Below are positions 26,331-34,248 of a DNA stretch of 64,000 nucleotides, piece by piece (the stretch's first letter is position 1; the number at the start of each line of letters is the position of its first letter). A program made the position numbers and the translations under genes. The notes under the pieces were generated by a model that saw only the letters and a program-made list of their open reading frames with translations, was not told where the DNA came from and searched no databases. The stretch lies in NCBI RefSeq assembly GCF_041929205.1, contig NZ_JBHFNT010000229.1; one strand, 5' to 3'. This stretch comes from Floridanema evergladense. Its GTDB lineage: Bacteria > Cyanobacteriota > Cyanobacteriia > Cyanobacteriales > Aerosakkonemataceae.

Positions 26331-27812
26331 ATGAGAGCTAATATCTTCATCTCTTATACATCTCCAGACCAAGCTTTACTTGATGAATTTCTCAGGCAGT
26401 TAACATCGTTTCAGTGGGAGTCTATTACTACTTACTGTTATCATGAAGGAAACATTCAAAAAGAGGACTTTAAATCGCAGATTCGTTCCGCCGATGTGGT
26501 TGTAATATTAGTTACTTCTGCTTACCTTGATTCTGTTTCTCAGAGAAGATGGGAACTAGAACAAATAGCAGCACAAAACAAGGTTATTGCGATTAACTTC
26601 AGTCCAGATGAATTAGCTACTTCTCAATTCCCAGAATTTTGTTCTCAAGTGCTTGATTATTCCTCTATGACATCTTGGGAAGAGCAGATAGAAAGTTTAA
26701 AGAACTCAGCAGAAGTCATTTATGATGAAATAATTTCTCCAACAGACTCAGAATTAGACTTCTCTGTAGTGAGTGGTGCAACTAGGGGAGTAGTTCTACC
26801 ACCTTCTCAACCTAAGTCGGATGTAGCAACAAGAGGCTGGACGCGGGGTGTAGATATCGATACAGCTAGAGGCTTTTCTCCTGTTGAGAGACAAGAAAAC
26901 ACAGGTTACGATACTGCTCAGTTGAAAGAGCAACTCGAACAAACTTACCGAGTTCAAGAATCTTCTAAACAAGTTGCAGTTACTAACAAAGACTTAGTAG
27001 ATTGTAGTGTTTTTAGTCCTCCTGTTGTAGCTTGTGGAAATATGTTCCTAGTTCAAGTATTTGTCCATCTCCCGGAGGAAGTGGAAATTGTCCAACAACA
27101 GGCGGAACAATCTGATTCAGAGAGTAAAAAGCTAGGAGTGAGAAGTTTAGGAATTCCCATTGAAAGGGGAACGGAACTTACTTTTTCTCTCTCCATTCCC
27201 AAACTAGAAGTTGATGAACCTATTCAACAGTTAATTTGGAATGGAAAAGCTAATTCAGTGCAATTTGGAGTAACGGTTCCTGCCGATTTGACTCAGAAGA
27301 CTGTTATTGGTACTGTTACAGTTAGCCAAAACAGTGTTCCCCTTGGTCATTTAAAATTTAAGCTGTCGATCGCTACTTCTAATTCTGCTAATTCCAGCCA
27401 ACTTCAACCTGTCGGAGAAGTAGCACGAATTTATAAAAAAGCATTCGTTTCTTATTCTTCTAAAGACCGTCAAGAAGTCCTAAAACGAGTACAAGGACTT
27501 GCTGTGACGGGAATTGAAATTTTTCAGGATGTGCTAAATTTAGAACCTGGCGATCGTTGGGAAAAAGAACTCTATCGTCATATTAATGAATGTGACCTAT
27601 TTCTCTTGTTTTGGTCTACAGCTGCAAAAGAGTCAAAGTGGGTACTCAAAGAAGTGTTATATGCTCTAGAACGACAAGGAAAAGATGGACTAAATCCCCC
27701 AGAAATTATTCCTGTGATTATCGAAAGTCCGCCTCTAGTTCCGCCTCCAGATGAATTGCAACACCTCCACTTTAATGATAAAATTCTCTATTTAATTGGG
27801 ATGTCTAAATAA
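26331..27812 (+). CDS. Protein with two TIR domains flanking a beta-rich region
   Basis: Residues 1-135 are a TIR domain (ANIFISYTSPDQ start). Residues about 220-355 are a beta-rich region, and residues 365-493 are a second TIR domain (KKAFVSYSSKDRQEV start). TIR NADases place the catalytic Glu four residues after a conserved Trp. The C-terminal domain has it (SKWVLKEVLYAL); the N-terminal domain has Gln there (RRWELEQIAA). So the second domain may be catalytic and the first structural. TIR proteins often act in immunity or signalling; no partner gene is evident. The gene lies between two copies of the aar 3' end, as if inserted as a block. Confidence 0.85.
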   Translation: MRANIFISYTSPDQALLDEFLRQLTSFQWESITTYCYHEGNIQKEDFKSQIRSADVVVILVTSAYLDSVSQRRWELEQIAAQNKVIAINFSPDELATSQFPEFCSQVLDYSSMTSWEEQIESLKNSAEVIYDEIISPTDSELDFSVVSGATRGVVLPPSQPKSDVATRGWTRGVDIDTARGFSPVERQENTGYDTAQLKEQLEQTYRVQESSKQVAVTNKDLVDCSVFSPPVVACGNMFLVQVFVHLPEEVEIVQQQAEQSDSESKKLGVRSLGIPIERGTELTFSLSIPKLEVDEPIQQLIWNGKANSVQFGVTVPADLTQKTVIGTVTVSQNSVPLGHLKFKLSIATSNSANSSQLQPVGEVARIYKKAFVSYSSKDRQEVLKRVQGLAVTGIEIFQDVLNLEPGDRWEKELYRHINECDLFLLFWSTAAKESKWVLKEVLYALERQGKDGLNPPEIIPVIIESPPLVPPPDELQHLHFNDKILYLIGMSK

Positions 27813-27822
27813 CCTGTTTGTC

Positions 27823-28015
27823 CTCGAATTTGAAAAGTGGTACACCAACTTTTCTTGGGGGAAAGACCAAATTACAGTGGCAAAAATGGAGCAAATTGGC
27901 TAAGTTTTAGTGAAGCACGGATTTCGATCGTTGCTGTCATTTTGATGATAACTTAGCTTTCTTCCCATCTGTAGGTTAAGGTTAATAAATGTTTAGCCTA
28001 ACCTACTATTTTTCA
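27823..28015 (+). pseudogene. Partial aar 3'-end copy (copy 2), broken
   Basis: Copy of the aar C-terminal coding region and its downstream sequence, immediately after the TIR gene. Read in the aar frame it keeps KWYTNFSWG and ITVAKMEQIG, then carries TAA in place of GAA, so it cannot encode the full end. Several differences from aar are synonymous or conservative (AAA/AAG, GGA/GGG, GAA/GAG, Arg-Asn to Lys-Asp). That suggests it evolved as a functional aar end before it was broken, and is not a fresh copying error. Confidence 0.85.
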
Positions 28016-28054
28016 ACTTCAAAGAAACGACTCTCACCCGGTAAATTGCAAATT

Positions 28055-29044
28055 CTATTGAATTTCATTCACAGATATTACTCCCTCAACCTTAGCAATT
28101 AAATCAGGGGTTTTATCTCTAAAGAATATATTCAAACTATCGCCAGATTGAACAAAATCATAATTACTTGCTCCCCCAGCTAAGACAATTTCATCTTTGC
28201 CGATTTCATAATTTCTAATCCAGGCATAATCAGCATCTCCATTTCCTTGATAAAATGGCGCTGGCTTAAAACCCATTCCCACTTTACTCGTCCCTCCTAA
28301 AACAAAAGTGTCTTGTCCATTACCACCAAAAAGAACATCAACTTCGTTAACTCCATTGCCAAAATACAAAGGTTCACCTCCATATTGTACTCGCCCAATA
28401 TATACGTCTACTCCACAAATAGTGTCTAGTGGTCCAAAAGCAACAACAGTATCGTTGCCTGTTGTGCCATTAAAAGTAACACCTTCTCTGTTCTCAAATT
28501 GTCCGTATTTAATGTAATGTTCTAAAGTCGAACCAAATAAACCAGCTTTTACCGCTGCTTCTACATCTGGATTGGCTTTTTCTAAATTGAATGGAAATGC
28601 AGAAGTTGGCCTAGTTACCCCACTATAAAGAAATTCGTTAAAACTGGTTCCAGAGCGATTTTCCGATTGTCCAAATTGTAAGTAATGAGTTAAACCAGAA
28701 CTAAGATTGCCCGATGTTACTGCTGCTGCCACATCGGGATTTTTCCGCAAATAAAATTGTTCATCAAACAACAAACTAGCTCGCCGACCTTCAGTTTCAC
28801 CAGCTAAGATAAAGTGTTGTAATCCAGAACGAAATGTCCCAGAAGTAACGGCTCTGGTTACATCAGGATTTTTCTGTAAATAGTACTGTTCGTTGTAGAA
28901 AGGTGAGACAGAAACCCGCCCTTCTGCCAAACCAAATTTTTGGAAATGTTCAAGACCAGAGGCGAAAAATCCGGCTTTGACAGCTGTTTGAACATCAGGA
29001 TTATGGGCGAGGTAAAAAGATTCGTTAAATACTGAGAAGCTCAT
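28055..29044 (-). CDS. Repeat protein with RTX-like C-terminal region, paralogue A
   Basis: The N-terminal half has four units of about 43 residues built on F-x-E-x-F-Y-L-x-x-N-P-D-V-x-x-A-V, then a glycine and HYxxxGxxEGR. The fourth unit is divergent. The C-terminal half has RTX-like calcium-binding turns (GTTGNDTV, GGNGQDTFVLG) and ends in VEGVISVNEIQ. Such proteins are usually secreted by type I systems without a cleaved signal. Compared with paralogue B it lacks two middle units, and a TAG removes about eight C-terminal residues that B retains. The function is unknown; surface or extracellular location is inferred. Confidence 0.8.
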   Translation of the reverse strand: MSFSVFNESFYLAHNPDVQTAVKAGFFASGLEHFQKFGLAEGRVSVSPFYNEQYYLQKNPDVTRAVTSGTFRSGLQHFILAGETEGRRASLLFDEQFYLRKNPDVAAAVTSGNLSSGLTHYLQFGQSENRSGTSFNEFLYSGVTRPTSAFPFNLEKANPDVEAAVKAGLFGSTLEHYIKYGQFENREGVTFNGTTGNDTVVAFGPLDTICGVDVYIGRVQYGGEPLYFGNGVNEVDVLFGGNGQDTFVLGGTSKVGMGFKPAPFYQGNGDADYAWIRNYEIGKDEIVLAGGASNYDFVQSGDSLNIFFRDKTPDLIAKVEGVISVNEIQ

Positions 29045-29209
29045 ATTTTTTTATTAAATAGAATACTTCAATAATACCTTTGGTTTAATAGATATTCCTG
29101 AAAGTTTTCGGTAAAGAATTGTCAAGATATTTGGTCGATCGTCAAAGAATAGTACTGTCAATATTAGTTGAAAAATCAGGTAACTTTTCATTGATAAACT
29201 TACCCACTA
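29041..29209. repeat. Duplicated upstream region of paralogue A
   Basis: This stretch is nearly identical to 30717-30884, upstream of paralogue B (for example the shared block AATACTTCAATAATACCTTT). It should contain the promoter of A. With the coding sequence it shows that a gene plus its promoter was duplicated in tandem. Confidence 0.85.
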
Positions 29210-29335
29210 GAATGGAAAAAATTGGCTAAGTTTACTGGTAACAAAGATGGCGATCGCTGCTGTCATTTTGCACCTAAATTAGTCTTTTTCCCATCTCTAG
29301 ATTGGGTTAATAAATATTTAAGCTCAACTTACTAT
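29210..29335 (+). repeat. Decayed aar 3'-end copy (copy 3)
   Basis: Starting at AATGGAAAAAATTGGCTAAG this stretch follows copy 2: TGCTGTCATTTTG, TTCCCATCT, GGTTAATAAAT and CAACTTACTAT recur in order, with scattered changes. It is clearly related but much more diverged than copy 2, so the duplications happened at different times. Confidence 0.75.
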
Positions 29336-29429
29336 AGCGATTCCTACTCAAGTGAGGTACAGTAAAACCCTTGATTAATCAGCAATTTAGCTCTTAAAGC
29401 CGTACCTCATCAGATCGAGAAACGCTATA
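29333..29429. repeat. Palindromic insertion-like element
   Basis: Outer arms TATAGCG (29333-29339) and CGCTATA (29423-29429) and inner arms GAGGTAC (29354-29360) and GTACCTC (29402-29408) are placed symmetrically, each pair separated by 14 bases. The 97-base unit resembles a miniature non-coding element. Its right arm contains the stop codon of paralogue B (29425-29427). Confidence 0.6.
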
Positions 29430-30720
29430 TATATCCCCCCGCAAATCGTAACTTACTCTCAATTTGACTTACAGAAGTTACTCCCTCAACTTGAGCAATT
29501 AAATCAGGAGTAGTTAATGGTTGATTCTCATAACCAAAACGACTGAGAATTATATTCAAACTATCGCCAGACTGAACAAAATCATAATTACTTGCTGCCC
29601 CAGCTAACACAATTTCATCTTTGCCAATTTCGTAATCTTTAATTCTGGCATAATCAGCATCTCCATTTCCTCGATAAAATGGGTAACCATAATAACCAAC
29701 TCTGCTAATAAATGTTTGCCCCAAAACAAAAGTATCTTGTCCATTACCACCAACAAGGACATCAACTTCGTTAATCCCAGAGCCAAAATATAAGGCTTGA
29801 CCTCCAGTGAGAGAACCAGCATATGCTTCTTGAAAAATATTTGCATCTACTCCATAAATTGCATCTACTTGACCGAAACCAGTAACAGTATCGTTGCCTT
29901 TCGTGCCATTAAAAATAGCTCTTCGACCTTCAAATTGTCCATATTGAATGTAATGTTCTAAAGCCGAACCAAAATACCCGGCTTTTACCGATGCTTCTAC
30001 ATCTGGATTGACTTTTTGAAGAGTAGATAGCCCAATATAACCAAATTCGTTAAAATTGGTTCCCGAAAGATATATTAACTTTCCTACTTGTAAGTAATGG
30101 TCTAAAGCAGAACTAAATCTACCATTTGCTACCTGCGCTGCTACATCGGGATTTTTCCGCAAATAAAATTGTTCATCAAATAGTAAACTAGCTTGCCGAC
30201 CTTCGGTTTCACCAGCTAAGATAAAGTGTTGTAAACCAGAACGCAAAATTCCCGAAGCAACTGCCGTTTCTACATCTGGATTTTTTTGCAAATAGTACTG
30301 TTCGTCATAGAAAGGTGAGATGAAAACTCGATTTTCTGCTTCACCTGCGGCAAAAAAGTGTTGTAATCCAGAACGGAAGTTTCCAGAGGTAACTGCTGTC
30401 GCTACATCTGAATTTTTTTGTAAGTAGAACCGTTCGTCATAGAAAGGTGAAACCGAAACCTTTCCTTCTGCTTCACCAGCTAAAATAAACTGTTCTAAAC
30501 CAGAATGATATGTCTTGAGGGCAACTTCTGTGGCAACATCTGAATTTTTGCGTAAATAGTACTGTTCGTTGTAGAACGGTGAGACGGAAACCCGCCCTTC
30601 TGCTAAACCAAGTTTTTGGAAATGTTCAAGACCAGAGGCGAAAAATCCGGCTTTGACAGCTGTTTGAACATCAGGATTATGGGCGAGGTAAAAAGATTCG
30701 TTAAATACTGAGAAGCTCAT
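29425..30720 (-). CDS. Repeat protein with RTX-like C-terminal region, paralogue B
   Basis: Longer paralogue of the gene at 28055. It has six N-terminal units of about 43 residues (NESFYLAHNPDV, NEQYYLRKNSDV, DERFYLQKNSDV, DEQYYLQKNPDV, DEQFYLRKNPDV and a divergent sixth). RTX-like turns follow (GTKGNDTVTGFG, GGNGQDTFVLG), then VEGVTSVSQIE and a tail that A lacks. The first unit is almost identical to that of A. The stop lies in the arm of a palindromic element, so the last residues may have been set by that insertion. Probably exported; function unknown. A third related gene starts at 63932. Confidence 0.82.
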   Translation of the reverse strand: MSFSVFNESFYLAHNPDVQTAVKAGFFASGLEHFQKLGLAEGRVSVSPFYNEQYYLRKNSDVATEVALKTYHSGLEQFILAGEAEGKVSVSPFYDERFYLQKNSDVATAVTSGNFRSGLQHFFAAGEAENRVFISPFYDEQYYLQKNPDVETAVASGILRSGLQHFILAGETEGRQASLLFDEQFYLRKNPDVAAQVANGRFSSALDHYLQVGKLIYLSGTNFNEFGYIGLSTLQKVNPDVEASVKAGYFGSALEHYIQYGQFEGRRAIFNGTKGNDTVTGFGQVDAIYGVDANIFQEAYAGSLTGGQALYFGSGINEVDVLVGGNGQDTFVLGQTFISRVGYYGYPFYRGNGDADYARIKDYEIGKDEIVLAGAASNYDFVQSGDSLNIILSRFGYENQPLTTPDLIAQVEGVTSVSQIESKLRFAGGYI

Positions 30721-30884
30721 ATTTTTTATTAAAAAGAATACTTCAATAATACCTTTGGTTTAATAGATATTCCTGAAAGTTTTCGGTAAAGAATTGTCAA
30801 GATATTTGGTCGATCGCCAAATAACAATACCATCAATATTAGTTAAAAAATCAGGTAACTTTTCATTGATAAACTTACCCACTA
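30717..30884. repeat. Duplicated upstream region of paralogue B
   Basis: Nearly identical to 29041-29209 and expected to hold the promoter of paralogue B. It ends in CCCACTAG followed by the AATGGAAAAAATTGG fragment of the aar 3'-end repeat, exactly as upstream of paralogue A. Confidence 0.85.
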
Positions 30885-30951
30885 GAATGGAAAAAATTGG
30901 CTGTTGTAGCTTGTGGAAATATGTTCCTAGTTCAAGTATTTGTCTAAATAA
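30885..30951 (+). pseudogene. Remnant: aar-end fragment fused to TIR-gene fragment
   Basis: Bases 30885-30902 repeat AATGGAAAAAATTGGCT of the aar-end copies. From 30901 the sequence is identical to the middle of the TIR gene (about 27022-27064: GTTGTAGCTTGTGG and on to CAAGTATTTGTC). It then jumps to the last bases of that gene (TCTAAATAA, about 27804-27812). TGTC is shared at both deletion ends. This is a second, deleted copy of the TIR gene. The spacer from 30952 to 31060 holds no other gene. Confidence 0.85.
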
Positions 30952-31060
30952 TCCGAACTCTCCCTTACTCAGGGTGATAAGTAAACTTAATTAGCAAAAT
31001 GCTTAGTCCATAAGAAATCCCAGTCCCTAGCTCCCAGTTCCCAATCGCCAAAAGTAGCTT

Positions 31061-32569
31061 TTATTTACACCGACTTAACCCAGTTAATAGCAACACGATT
31101 TCATCAATTGATTGCCGAATAACTTGAGCAGATTGATTTGATTTATTGACCATAATACTAAAAACTAATCTTTCATAATTCGGTGCATCAACATATCCAG
31201 ATAATGTAACTACTCCTGTTAAAGTACCTGTTTTTGCATAAACAATTCCCAATGCTGGAGTATTTTTAAATCGATTTTGTAAAGTGCCACTCACTCCAGC
31301 TACTGGTAAAGAAGTGCGGAAAGTTTCTGCTTGGGGTGACTGGGAAATTGCTTGTAAAGTTTGCACTAAAGATGTAGGACTGACTAAGTTACGCCGAGAT
31401 AACCCAGAACCATCTACTAAGATAAAACTTTCGCGATCGACTCCTAAATTTGCTAAGGTGGTTTTAATTATATTTAATCCCAAAGTAACAGTGTCTTGAT
31501 TTAGGATTGTTGAATTTCTTACTCCTAAAGTTCTTAACAAAACCTCAGCATAAAGATTATTACTGGGTTGATTGGTGTCAGCGATTAATTGTAATAATGG
31601 GGGAGATTCTACAAAAGCTAATTCTGGTTCATTGGTTTTTTCTGCATTGTTTATTATTTGAGATTCAGCTACAGAAATTCCCTCTTGATTTAAGGCTAAT
31701 TTAAAATGCTGTAAAATTTGCTCGCCCGGATCTCTGACAGGTATAGATAATTCTTCGGGTGGGGAGTCGATCGCCATTTGTCCGCGAATTTGTAAGCTTG
31801 ATTTTCCTAAAATACCGTTAACTTCAAAATCACTCTTTGTTCCACTCGCCACTGTTAATGTTTGATTTTCAATTTGCCATTGCCCAACTGCAAAAGGATC
31901 ATTCCAAGTAATTTTTACAGGTTGACCTATTTCTTGGGGTGAAAGCTGTAATTTCACTACATTTTGATTCAAAATTAAACTATTGACAGGTGCGCCATAA
32001 TCTGCATAAAGATCTTCCCATTCCCAAGTCGGGTTTAGAGATAATGCTTGAAAATAACCATCTTGGACAATTAACTGCTGAATTTGGCGAATTCCTTGAC
32101 GGCGTAACTGTTGCGCCAAGTCGCGTAATTGTGCATCTGTTAAACTGGGATCGCCACGTCCGACTAAGCGCACAATGCCATCTTTGCCATAAACGGAAGT
32201 GCGGATGCGAAAGTCAGATCCCAATTGCAGTAAAGCAGCAGCAGTGGTGAACAGCTTGGCGTTGGAAGCGGGAGTAAAATATTGCTGCGCGTTCCGGCTG
32301 TAAAGGGTGCGCGGAGGTGATAGAGTTTGAATCAAGATGCCCCAATGAAGGCGTTGGTATTCGGGTCGATCGACGATCGCATCGATCGCTTCTGGCAATT
32401 GAGCAGGGCAAATATTGGTTGCAGATTGCTGCTTACCTGATAGTATAGATTGTGGAGAAATAACTAATTGGGCTTCAGCACAGACGGCTTTTAAACCCAA
32501 GGGAAAACCTGAAAATAATATTAAGCAACCAACTGTTCTAGCAACTGCTGTTAGCTTTTGAAATTTCAT
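31061..32569 (-). CDS. dacB: D-Ala-D-Ala carboxypeptidase/endopeptidase (PBP4 type)
   Basis: Periplasmic peptidase of family S13 that trims or cleaves peptidoglycan cross-links. A signal peptide (about 1-32) is followed by the active-site motif S102-N-A-K105 in PASNAKLFTT, the second motif in VDGSGLSRRN, and the KTG box in YAKTGTLTG. A large inserted domain between the first two motifs is normal for this family. ATG 32569 is preferred to TTG 32578. It is divergent from the next gene with only 37 bases between the starts, so the promoters overlap. Confidence 0.92.
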   Translation of the reverse strand: MKFQKLTAVARTVGCLILFSGFPLGLKAVCAEAQLVISPQSILSGKQQSATNICPAQLPEAIDAIVDRPEYQRLHWGILIQTLSPPRTLYSRNAQQYFTPASNAKLFTTAAALLQLGSDFRIRTSVYGKDGIVRLVGRGDPSLTDAQLRDLAQQLRRQGIRQIQQLIVQDGYFQALSLNPTWEWEDLYADYGAPVNSLILNQNVVKLQLSPQEIGQPVKITWNDPFAVGQWQIENQTLTVASGTKSDFEVNGILGKSSLQIRGQMAIDSPPEELSIPVRDPGEQILQHFKLALNQEGISVAESQIINNAEKTNEPELAFVESPPLLQLIADTNQPSNNLYAEVLLRTLGVRNSTILNQDTVTLGLNIIKTTLANLGVDRESFILVDGSGLSRRNLVSPTSLVQTLQAISQSPQAETFRTSLPVAGVSGTLQNRFKNTPALGIVYAKTGTLTGVVTLSGYVDAPNYERLVFSIMVNKSNQSAQVIRQSIDEIVLLLTGLSRCK

Positions 32570-32606
32570 AGTACACAAAAAAGGTTAGCTTTTTATAGCT
32601 TAAATT

Positions 32607-34175
32607 ATGAAAACGAAAAATCAAAATTTTAGCCAACGTCCAATTACTAAAAAATTTCGGTTGCCGGGAAACAGTTTTATAACTTTTTTTACCGGAATAA
32701 GTGTTATTATTGGCATTTTAGGATTAACTGCTATAGGCTTTTTAGATGTTTTTGAGCGAGAATCACCTATTCCCCCAAAAGCCCTCAAACCTTTACTAAA
32801 TTCCGCTAATTCTCCGGTAAATATTCCTAATGTAAATTCTCCTAACTTAGCTTTAGAAAATAATTCTACTGTTCAACAAAATACTTATTTGCAATCAATT
32901 TTAGGGGATAAAGCACAAATACAATTAGTTTCTACACAGCGAGTTTTCGGTAAACCTGATGAGGTGAAGGTGCAAATGCGAATTTATCGGAATGCCACCG
33001 AAGTCACCGCTGCGGATAGAATTAATATGGCGGCGACATTTGCCACAAACTCGATTTCTGGAGAAACTTATCAACCAGTCGATCCGGTAAAGCAATCTTC
33101 ACGAATAATTAATTTATCAAGTATTCCGGTTGGTAAGTCTGTCGATGCTTTTGTTGTGTTAAGAGTGCCGAGAAGTGCGATCGTACTCGATATTATTACT
33201 GATAATGTTACCAAATTTAAAAACGCCTTAGTTGGTATTGCTGAACCAGTAGCTAATAATTTAAATAATAATTCCTCACTCCCTCCTATTAACGGAATTT
33301 CTGGACTACCAAAAACCCCCATTCCCGGAAATACTTCTTATCCGTTACCTTCGGCTATGCAAAATGCCAACTTACCCGATGTTCCTGTAGCGAGAAATCC
33401 TAGCGATCGAGATATTAACAATGCTTTAGTACTTGCCATTGGGCAAAATTCGCGATCGGCTGCAAATACTACTTCTAGAACACCCACAAATCAAAATACA
33501 ACTAATAATTCAGTTCCTCTTCCTGCTGCGGGAAATTTAATTAATCAAGAAGCCAATAACTCCACCACAAAGCCTAATCTTCCCCCGCCTCCAACTGTAA
33601 TCAATTCCTCAGCAAAAAGCTCAGAAACTACTCCCTCAGCTAATGTTTCACTAGCAGATAAAGCTGTACCAACTCTTCAAGAGCATAGTTTAGTTTTAGA
33701 TAATAATAATAATAATAATGAATTTAAACCAGGGGAATTTGCTCAATTAGCTTACGGTAGTAAAGCCAGAGTAGAATTAATTGCTGTGCAACGAATTCCC
33801 GATCCCCAATCAGGTGAGCCTAATATAGTAAGCGTGCAGATGCGAATTAGCCGCTTGGATGAAAAAGTTGTGGATACTAATATAATTAAAGTGGGTGATA
33901 CAACGGCGAGTAATTCGGTTTCTCAACAAACTTATAAAGCAGCGAATTCTTTGGAAAATGTTCCTCTACCTGTCGCTTTGAAAGATATTCCCCAAAATAG
34001 TTCAATAGATACTTATGTGTGGTTAAAAATTCCCAAAGGGGTCTATTCAATAGATATTTCTGTCCCGGAAACTGGTGCATTTAAAAATGTGCCAATTGCT
34101 AATTACCCAGAGATAAGGGGACAAGGAAATAATGCGATCAGAAGACGATCGCTACCTGACATTTCTTCTCCCTAA
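32607..34175 (+). CDS. Membrane-anchored protein with duplicated beta domain
   Basis: I do not recognise a named family. One membrane anchor (about residues 24-47) follows a basic N-terminus. Two related domains of about 120 residues are visible at about 95-215 and 380-505. Each begins with a Q-L-V/A...VQR segment (IQLVSTQRVFG; VELIAVQRIPDP), has VQMRI, a serine/threonine turn before ETYQP or QTYKA, and ends in a V-x-L-x-x-P hydrophobic strand. A 160-residue Asn/Pro/Ser-rich linker joins them. An outside, cell-wall-side location is inferred. Divergent with dacB, suggesting a role in the envelope. Confidence 0.75.
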   Translation: MKTKNQNFSQRPITKKFRLPGNSFITFFTGISVIIGILGLTAIGFLDVFERESPIPPKALKPLLNSANSPVNIPNVNSPNLALENNSTVQQNTYLQSILGDKAQIQLVSTQRVFGKPDEVKVQMRIYRNATEVTAADRINMAATFATNSISGETYQPVDPVKQSSRIINLSSIPVGKSVDAFVVLRVPRSAIVLDIITDNVTKFKNALVGIAEPVANNLNNNSSLPPINGISGLPKTPIPGNTSYPLPSAMQNANLPDVPVARNPSDRDINNALVLAIGQNSRSAANTTSRTPTNQNTTNNSVPLPAAGNLINQEANNSTTKPNLPPPPTVINSSAKSSETTPSANVSLADKAVPTLQEHSLVLDNNNNNNEFKPGEFAQLAYGSKARVELIAVQRIPDPQSGEPNIVSVQMRISRLDEKVVDTNIIKVGDTTASNSVSQQTYKAANSLENVPLPVALKDIPQNSSIDTYVWLKIPKGVYSIDISVPETGAFKNVPIANYPEIRGQGNNAIRRRSLPDISSP

Positions 34176-34248
34176 CTATCAGGATTAATTTAAGAAATCT
34201 AGTTTATCTGTCAATCCTAATCAAATTTTACCAGTCCCCAGTCCCTGT

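Noticed and set aside
29041..30884. Long direct repeats considered as ends of an insertion sequence
   Set aside because: They include promoter and coding start of two paralogous genes, and no transposase frame lies between; tandem gene duplication explains them better.
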